Source of the DNA: an uncultured Alphaproteobacteria bacterium
GTDB taxonomy: Bacteria; Pseudomonadota; Alphaproteobacteria; HIMB59; GCA-002718135
Length of the DNA stretch: 64,000 nucleotides
Reading direction: 5' to 3'
Assembly (NCBI GenBank): GCA_902615625.1
Contig: CACMPM010000003.1
Location: forward strand, 1 to 64,000
The notes beneath the pieces were generated by a model that did no database searches, was not told where the DNA came from, and saw only the letters and a list, made by a program, of their open reading frames with translations. Below, piece by piece: positions 58,213 to 64,000 of the stretch (positions are counted from its first letter, which is position 1; each line of letters starts with the position of its first letter). Both the position numbers and the translations under genes were made by a program.

Positions 58213-59246
58213 TTTGTAATTTTTTTAATATCAATTTTTTGATCTTTAGCAAAACTAGTTTTTGCCTTTTTTCCAATTATTTTACTTAAAAAATAAGGAG
58301 GTAATCCTCCTGAAGGAGACTTTAATCCAATATTTTTTTTTGATAAAATGGTACCTTTTTTAATATTTTGAATAGCTACAATCGATTTTGCCATTTTTTT
58401 AATTGGTTTTTTTTCATTTTCTAAAAACTCTTTTTTTGAACTCCCTAACATTGTGGGAACTCTCCCAATATTTCTTATAAATCTCTTTAAGCCATTTGGT
58501 TCTAATGAAAATGATTGGTCTGTCCCCTTCCATGATCTATTTAGTGTAAAATGTTTTTCAAACACTCTTGCACCTAACATATATGCTAATGGACCAGCAT
58601 CTATTCCATTTTCATGATCAGATAAACCAATTAAATAATTAGAATATTTTTTTTTGAGAACCGTAATTACATTTAAATTTAACTCAGAAATTTCAGCAGG
58701 ATACGCAGCTGTACAGTGCATAATACATAATTTTTTATTATACTTTGAAATGGTTTTTACAGCTCTAGTTATATCAGCTAATCGACCACCTCCTGTGCTT
58801 AAAAATATAGGTTTTTTTAATTTAGCTATTTTTTCTTGCAAAGGTGTATTGGTGAGATCTGCAGATGCAATTTTATAAGCAGGCATTTTTAATGAACTCA
58901 GTAATTCAACACTTTTAAAATCAAAAGGAGTAGCAAATAGTAAAATGCCTATTTTATTACTAAACTTGATTAATTCTTTAAATTGATTCTTTGAGAATTC
59001 TAACCGTTCCCGATGCTCTCCATATGTTATTCCATAACTGTTTTTATTATCATAGGTTAAATTATATAATTCATCAGTAAACAGAGATTTATTATCTCTT
59101 TTTTGTAATTTTACAGCATCAGCTCCACATTCTTTCGCAACTCTTATCATTTCTAATGCAATATCAAGAGATCCTTGGTGATTATGGCCAATTTCAGCAA
59201 TCACAAAACTTTTGTTGTGTTTTTTTATTTTATTAAAATCTAACAT
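58209..59246 (-). CDS. neuB: Second NeuB-family nonulosonate synthase
   Basis: 345 aa; 'FVIAEIGHNHQGSLDIALEMIRVAKECGADAVKLQKRDN', 'YKIASADLTNTPLQ', 'MHCTAAYPAEISELNLNVI', 'GLSDHENGIDAGPLAYMLGARVFEKHFTLN', SAF-like C-terminus. Confidence 0.92.
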   Translation of the reverse strand: MLDFNKIKKHNKSFVIAEIGHNHQGSLDIALEMIRVAKECGADAVKLQKRDNKSLFTDELYNLTYDNKNSYGITYGEHRERLEFSKNQFKELIKFSNKIGILLFATPFDFKSVELLSSLKMPAYKIASADLTNTPLQEKIAKLKKPIFLSTGGGRLADITRAVKTISKYNKKLCIMHCTAAYPAEISELNLNVITVLKKKYSNYLIGLSDHENGIDAGPLAYMLGARVFEKHFTLNRSWKGTDQSFSLEPNGLKRFIRNIGRVPTMLGSSKKEFLENEKKPIKKMAKSIVAIQNIKKGTILSKKNIGLKSPSGGLPPYFLSKIIGKKAKTSFAKDQKIDIKKITK

Positions 59247-60271
59247 TTATTTTTTTTTAGATACCAATTTATAGTTTCTATTAAACCTTTTCTAAAAGAA
59301 ACTTTAGGAGACCAATTAATATTTTTTTTTATTTTTTTATTATTTAATGCATATCTCCAATCATGCCCAGGTCTATCTTTAACAAATTTAATTAATTTGA
59401 AATAATTATAGTTATAACTTTCAGCAATATTCTTAAAACTAAATATTATCTCGTCTATAATCATTTTATTAGAAAGTTCATTGTTTGCTCCAATACAAAA
59501 AGTTTCTCCTACTTTACCTTTTTTTAATATATCTAATATAGCCGCGCAATGATCATCAACATGAATCCAATCGCGAATATTTTGACCATTACCATATAAT
59601 GGTATTATTTTCTTATTTATACATGCATTAATTACTGTAGGTATAAATTTTTCCTTGTGCTGATATTTACCATAATTATTTGTACAATATGACATTGTTA
59701 TTGGCATTTTATAAGTTGAAATGTACGAACGTACAACCATATCTGCAGATGCCTTTGAAGCAGCATATGGTGAATTTGGTTTGTAATTTGATTTTTCGTC
59801 AAATTTTTTTTCATTTTTTTTTAAACTGCCAAAAACTTCATCAGTTGAAATTTGATGAAATCTACATTTTTCTTTATCTAAATTAAATTTTTGTTTCCAA
59901 TATTTTTTAGCAACTTCAATTATATTATATGTGCCTAGTACGTTTGTTTGAATAAATTTTTCAGCATTATCTATAGATCTATCAACATGTGACTCTGCTG
60001 CAAAATTAACAACCGTATCTATTTTGTGTTTTTTAAATATACTCTTTAGTTTGATTTTATTATTAATATTACATTTATAAAAGTTAATATTTTTTTTTAT
60101 ATTTATTTTATTTAATTCATTTTTTGAACTTGCATATGTTAATGAATCAACAACAATTATATTATAAATATTTTTTTTTAATAATAATTCAATAAAATTT
60201 AAGCCTATAAAACCTGCTCCACCTGCAACTAAAATATTTTTAGGTTTAAAATTTATTTTAGTATTTTTCAT
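59240..60271 (-). CDS. rfbB: dTDP-glucose 4,6-dehydratase
   Basis: 343 aa; 'ILVAGGAGFIGLNFIELLL', 'VNFAAESHVDRSIDNAEKFIQTNVLGTYNIIE', 'QISTDEVFGSL', 'SPYAASKASADMVVRSY', 'LYGNGQNIRDWIHVDDHCAAI'. Confidence 0.93.
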   Translation of the reverse strand: MKNTKINFKPKNILVAGGAGFIGLNFIELLLKKNIYNIIVVDSLTYASSKNELNKINIKKNINFYKCNINNKIKLKSIFKKHKIDTVVNFAAESHVDRSIDNAEKFIQTNVLGTYNIIEVAKKYWKQKFNLDKEKCRFHQISTDEVFGSLKKNEKKFDEKSNYKPNSPYAASKASADMVVRSYISTYKMPITMSYCTNNYGKYQHKEKFIPTVINACINKKIIPLYGNGQNIRDWIHVDDHCAAILDILKKGKVGETFCIGANNELSNKMIIDEIIFSFKNIAESYNYNYFKLIKFVKDRPGHDWRYALNNKKIKKNINWSPKVSFRKGLIETINWYLKKNKC

Positions 60272-61215
60272 TTTGAATTAATATTTTTAAATAAATTTAT
60301 AGTTTCTCTAATACTTTTTTCAATATTTCCTATAAATTTAAAATTTAACATATCTAAATTTGAGTTTTTAACTTCATATGATAATTGATTCATTATTTTA
60401 CTATTAACTTTCAATAATTTTACATTTTTTGAATATTTTTTTATAATTTTAATTATATCATTTACAGTTAAATTTTTGGTCACAACATTATAAACTTTGC
60501 CTTCAAATATTTTATTATTTAAAAAAAATCCAATAACATTAACTAAATCTATTAGATCTAAATATGGTCTTTTTTGATTAAGAGCAGTTTTCCAAACAGT
60601 TATAGGTAAGTTCATACTACTTTGATAGCAAAATTTATTAATAGCTGTATGAAATCTCATACCTTTAGAAAGCCCACTAATAGTGCCAAATCTAAAAATA
60701 GTAGCTTTTAAAGATCTTTTATTAATTTTAGATAATATAAGTTTTTCTTCTTTGAGTTTTGATTCTGCATAAGGACTTTGAGGTTTAAGATTATCATTTG
60801 TACAATTTTCATCTATGATTTTTTTTTGAGTACCATATACGCTCGTAGAGGAAGCATAGATTAGTGGTATATTATTTTTTTCACAATATGAAACCACATT
60901 TTTAGTAGCATTATAGTTATTATTGATAAACTTTTTTTTCATTAGTAAGCTTGATTCTGCATTTGTCATTGCAGCTAAATGAATTAAGCAATCATATTTT
61001 TCTTTAATTTTCTCTAATTGAATTAAAGAGTCTTTATTAGATAAATCAGCTTCAATGAATTCATAATTTGAATTTTTCAGATAAAATAAAGAAGAATACC
61101 TTTGTGTGAGAAGATTATCTATTATTAATATTTTTTTTATTTTAATTAATTTTGGTAAATCATCTAACAATCTTGAACCTATGTGACCTAGAGCACCAGT
61201 TATAATAATATTCAT
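60268..61215 (-). CDS. NAD-dependent epimerase/dehydratase (extended SDR)
   Basis: 315 aa; 'IIITGALGHIGSRLLDDLP', 'LIHLAAMTNAESSL', 'IYASSTSVYGTQ', 'PQSPYAESKLKEE'. Confidence 0.88.
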   Translation of the reverse strand: MNIIITGALGHIGSRLLDDLPKLIKIKKILIIDNLLTQRYSSLFYLKNSNYEFIEADLSNKDSLIQLEKIKEKYDCLIHLAAMTNAESSLLMKKKFINNNYNATKNVVSYCEKNNIPLIYASSTSVYGTQKKIIDENCTNDNLKPQSPYAESKLKEEKLILSKINKRSLKATIFRFGTISGLSKGMRFHTAINKFCYQSSMNLPITVWKTALNQKRPYLDLIDLVNVIGFFLNNKIFEGKVYNVVTKNLTVNDIIKIIKKYSKNVKLLKVNSKIMNQLSYEVKNSNLDMLNFKFIGNIEKSIRETINLFKNINSK

Positions 61216-61628
61216 TTAGACTTTAAATTTTCAAATTTATTTATATCATTAATATATTCATTTTCGTTATAATAAATATCACAACAAACAATCAAAACCG
61301 AGTTTTTGTTCTGATATATCTGTTTTGACCAAATTGTCGGGGGTATTATAATACCTTTAGTTTTATTATCTAATTTAATTTTTTTTTTTTTTATTCCATC
61401 ATAAAGTTCTACATCAATAGAACCTTGCACACAGAAAAGGAATTGACTACATTTATAGTGAGCATGATCACCTCTTTCTTCATTATTTCCCGAGCTTACA
61501 GTAAAAACTCTTCTAATTTTAAAATCTATATCAAAGTCATTAATTACTGTAAGTGTACTATTATTAATTGATTTTTTTTTTAATTTTACTGATTTAACAT
61601 CTTTCAAATAGTATTTTTTTATTTTCAT
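61212..61628 (-). CDS. fdtA: FdtA/QdtA-like dTDP-4-keto-6-deoxyhexose 3,4-ketoisomerase (WxcM-like cupin)
   Basis: 138 aa; 'IRRVFTVSSGNNEERGDHAHYKCSQFLFCVQGSIDVELYDG', 'IIIPPTIWSKQI'. Confidence 0.88.
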   Translation of the reverse strand: MKIKKYYLKDVKSVKLKKKSINNSTLTVINDFDIDFKIRRVFTVSSGNNEERGDHAHYKCSQFLFCVQGSIDVELYDGIKKKKIKLDNKTKGIIIPPTIWSKQIYQNKNSVLIVCCDIYYNENEYINDINKFENLKSK

Positions 61629-62753
61629 TTATTTAATTTTTAATATTTTAAGTAATTGTTCACAATAATAATCTATATTTTCATTCTTTATATTTAATGC
61701 ACTAGGTAAAACTATTGCTCTCCTACATATATCATATGAATTTATATTTAATTTTTCATATTTTTCTTTTTGATTATAAGCTGGTAAAGAAGATAAAGGA
61801 TAAAAAAAAGGCCTTGAGGGTAAATTAATTTTTTCAAGATTGTTAATTACTTGTTGAGAATCTAATTTAAGATTTTTATCAAATTCTAGTACTGTTGCCC
61901 AAACCCCATTCTTTAGTTCATTAGATTCTTGATTAAGTTTTAATTCCTTAAACTGTGATAAATTACTTTTGTATCTTTCAAATATACTTATTTTTTTATT
62001 AACTAATTCATCTATTCTTAGTAATTGTGCATAACCTAGAGCCGCTTGAACGTTGAAAGGCATATATTTATAAGCTAATTTGGTATTAAAATATTTTCCT
62101 GGAGCCCTACCATGATCTCTTAGTATCTTACATTCTTCATAGAGATTTTTATCATCAGTTAAAATAATTCCGCCCTCTCCAGTAGTAATTGTTTTAGTTC
62201 TATGAAAACTAAATACAGAAGCTAATCCAAATTTACCTGATCTAACATCTCTAAATATAGATCCCAGGGACTCTGCAGCATCCTCGATTAAATGTATTTT
62301 TTTTTCGTTGAGAAATTTTATTAATTCATCGTAATCAGGCATATTGCCATAAAGATTTACAGATATGACAGCTTTAGTTTTATTTGTAATCCTTTTATTT
62401 ATATTTTTTACATTAATACACCAGTTGTCTTCTGAGATATCTGCAAATATTGCCTTGCCACCGGCATGTTTGATACCAGCGGATGACCCAATCCATGTAG
62501 AATCAGGAACTATTACTTCATCATTACTCTTAATACCTATTGCTTCTAATATTAAGTGAATGGCAGAAGTACAATTAACAGTCATTAAAGAATATTTTCT
62601 GTTATGATATTTTGCGAATTCAGCCTCAAAAAGTTCTACATATTTATATGCATTTTTTCCATACCAACCATTCTCTAAAGCATCTTTTACAATGTTGGCA
62701 TCTGCCTTAGTAACATCAGGTCCTGCCATTTGAATATTTTCAAGATCATTCAT
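61629..62753 (-). CDS. DegT/DnrJ/EryC1/StrS aminotransferase (FdtB-like candidate)
   Basis: 374 aa; 'SLMTVNCTSAIHLILEAIGIKSNDEVIVPDSTWIGSSAGIKHAGGKAIFADI', 'LIEDAAESLGS', 'VFSFHRTKTITTGEGGIILT'. Confidence 0.9.
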   Translation of the reverse strand: MNDLENIQMAGPDVTKADANIVKDALENGWYGKNAYKYVELFEAEFAKYHNRKYSLMTVNCTSAIHLILEAIGIKSNDEVIVPDSTWIGSSAGIKHAGGKAIFADISEDNWCINVKNINKRITNKTKAVISVNLYGNMPDYDELIKFLNEKKIHLIEDAAESLGSIFRDVRSGKFGLASVFSFHRTKTITTGEGGIILTDDKNLYEECKILRDHGRAPGKYFNTKLAYKYMPFNVQAALGYAQLLRIDELVNKKISIFERYKSNLSQFKELKLNQESNELKNGVWATVLEFDKNLKLDSQQVINNLEKINLPSRPFFYPLSSLPAYNQKEKYEKLNINSYDICRRAIVLPSALNIKNENIDYYCEQLLKILKIK

Positions 62754-63496
62754 TTAATTCTTTTTAAATATCCTTTTGGCATATTTGAAAGTAATAATTT
62801 ATTTTCAATACTTTTATCAATAATAAAGTTTTTATTGTTTTTTAAAAACATTTTTAGTGCTGTCATTGGATTGTTGCCCTTTTTCCACGGTCTTGGTCTT
62901 TTTGAAACAGGTGGCTGAAGTTCAATAATGGTATCACAACAAATAATATAACAGTTTTTAGATACAATTTTAGAATAAATTTGCAATTCTTTTAATACAT
63001 GTTCATGAGTGTGATAAGAATCAAGTATAACCATAGTTGGGTAATTTTTAATTATATTTTTAATTTTATTAATTATTTTAGGATCTACAGAACTTCCATT
63101 AATTAAATGTAAATCAATATTTTTGTTAATTTTATTTTTAATTCTTTTTTTTAGTGAACTAGGTATAAAGATGTCTACACCTATAATGCCTTTCCCACCA
63201 ATAATATTCAATATGGTACTATTAAATAAAAGTGTTCCACCCCAAGCTACACCAATTTCAATAATATATTTAGGTTTACTATTGTAGATTATTTCTTGAA
63301 AAGCAAAAAGGTCTTGGGGAAGTTGTAAAGCAGGTTCGTCTAACCATGAGGTTTGATGTACCCAAAAATACTTATGACCTGCGATTATTTTTAAATTTAA
63401 AGCTTTTTTTTGTAAATTTTTATCTTTAGCCATTTTTTTGGCATCAGTTAATCTATTTTTTTTAAAAGTTTTTTTTGTAATTATTTTTTTTATCAT
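62750..63496 (-). CDS. Cephalosporin-hydroxylase (CmcI)-family SAM-dependent methyltransferase-like protein
   Basis: 248 aa; 'WLDEPALQLPQDLFAFQEIIYNSKPKYIIEIGVAWGGTLLF', 'IIGVDIF', 'MVILDSYHTHEHVLKELQIYSKIV', 'KRPRPWKKGNNPMTALKMFL'. Confidence 0.85.
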   Translation of the reverse strand: MIKKIITKKTFKKNRLTDAKKMAKDKNLQKKALNLKIIAGHKYFWVHQTSWLDEPALQLPQDLFAFQEIIYNSKPKYIIEIGVAWGGTLLFNSTILNIIGGKGIIGVDIFIPSSLKKRIKNKINKNIDLHLINGSSVDPKIINKIKNIIKNYPTMVILDSYHTHEHVLKELQIYSKIVSKNCYIICCDTIIELQPPVSKRPRPWKKGNNPMTALKMFLKNNKNFIIDKSIENKLLLSNMPKGYLKRIK

Positions 63497-63999
63497 GGCA
63501 TAGGATAATTATATTTTTTTAAATTTAATTTTTTTATTTTATTAATTTTCATATTTTCTAATTTATAATGCATAATTATTTTATCTTTCCAAGCGTTACC
63601 AATTTTAAAATTATAACTATTTCCATAAAAAATATTTGATTTATCTAATAAATTATAAATTTTTTTTGTAAAAGAGTTTCTAGATAAAACTTTGTGTGAG
63701 AGATGTTGAATATAAGAAGGACTTCTTCTTTCACTATGATTTTGTATAGTATTTAAAACTAAGTTTGGATCACAATTTAAAATTTTAGAAAAATTTTCAG
63801 AAAATATCTTTGGGTTTTTTATTATATCTTCATACACTAAAATATGTATATCTTCTTCTTTAAAATCTTTAAGGAATGTTTCAAAAATTTTATAATATTC
63901 AAAACACTTTAAATATGAATTATCAGAAAATTCAAATAAATACTCAATCCAATCATTAAATGACACATAATTTCTCCAGAATTTTTTTGGAACATATTT
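63493..63999 (-). CDS. Sulfotransferase-family protein, partial (runs off right edge)
   Basis: Upstream frame beyond the annotated GTG is open to the edge (KYVPKKFWRNYVSFNDWIEYL...); 'DIHILVYEDIIKNPKIFSENFSKIL' and late 'FYGNSYNFKIGNAWKDKI' are sulfotransferase-like. Confidence 0.7.
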   Translation of the reverse strand, partial: KYVPKKFWRNYVSFNDWIEYLFEFSDNSYLKCFEYYKIFETFLKDFKEEDIHILVYEDIIKNPKIFSENFSKILNCDPNLVLNTIQNHSERRSPSYIQHLSHKVLSRNSFTKKIYNLLDKSNIFYGNSYNFKIGNAWKDKIIMHYKLENMKINKIKKLNLKKYNYPMP

Positions 64000-64000
64000 T

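Noticed and set aside
1-64000. Possible CRISPR arrays, tRNA or rRNA genes, or transposons
   Set aside because: No regularly spaced repeats, cloverleaf-like GC-rich segments, transposase or integrase ORFs were noticed; coding density is nearly complete. A tRNAscan/Infernal run would be needed to exclude small RNAs.

Overview
AT-rich bacterial chromosomal window, probably from a marine alphaproteobacterium with a streamlined genome (lineage is inferred from composition and gene style, not tested). It has two halves. (1) About 1-18.4 kb is a mixed-strand catabolic region. It contains a homocysteine S-methyltransferase fragment, two GcvT/DmdA-family proteins, an FMN 2-hydroxyacid dehydrogenase, a ThDP enzyme, a transthyretin-like protein, OsmC, a crotonase, a fatty acid hydroxylase/sterol desaturase, two aldehyde dehydrogenases, a GMC oxidoreductase, a MaoC/HTD2-like dehydratase, MmgE/PrpD, an EamA transporter and a gamma-butyrobetaine dioxygenase-like protein. 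The theme looks like use of methylated onium osmolytes and related acids. A class V aminotransferase plus NodU/CmcH carbamoyltransferase pair follows. (2) From 20,066 to the right edge there is an unbroken minus-strand surface-glycan locus of about 44 kb. It has a PglF/PglC/GT4-like initiation module, AsnB, two tandem O-antigen-ligase-like proteins with a shared Cys-containing insert, UDP-sugar dehydrogenase, an RfbF-centred CDP-sugar module, a complete-looking legionaminic acid pathway (LegB, LegC, NeuD-like, LegI, LegG, PtmE, LegF), a second NeuB/NeuA module, and an RfbB/FdtA/FdtB module. The best candidate for an undescribed system is 38.1-44.5 kb: KdsB-like and NeuA-like cytidylyltransferases, a two-domain HMGL-type aldolase, an HpcH/HpaI aldolase, a 2-hydroxyacid dehydrogenase, a HAD phosphatase and a divergent GAPDH-like protein. 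No rRNA, tRNA, CRISPR array, transposase or integrase was recognised. All assignments come from reading the sequence and remembered motifs; no database search was run.
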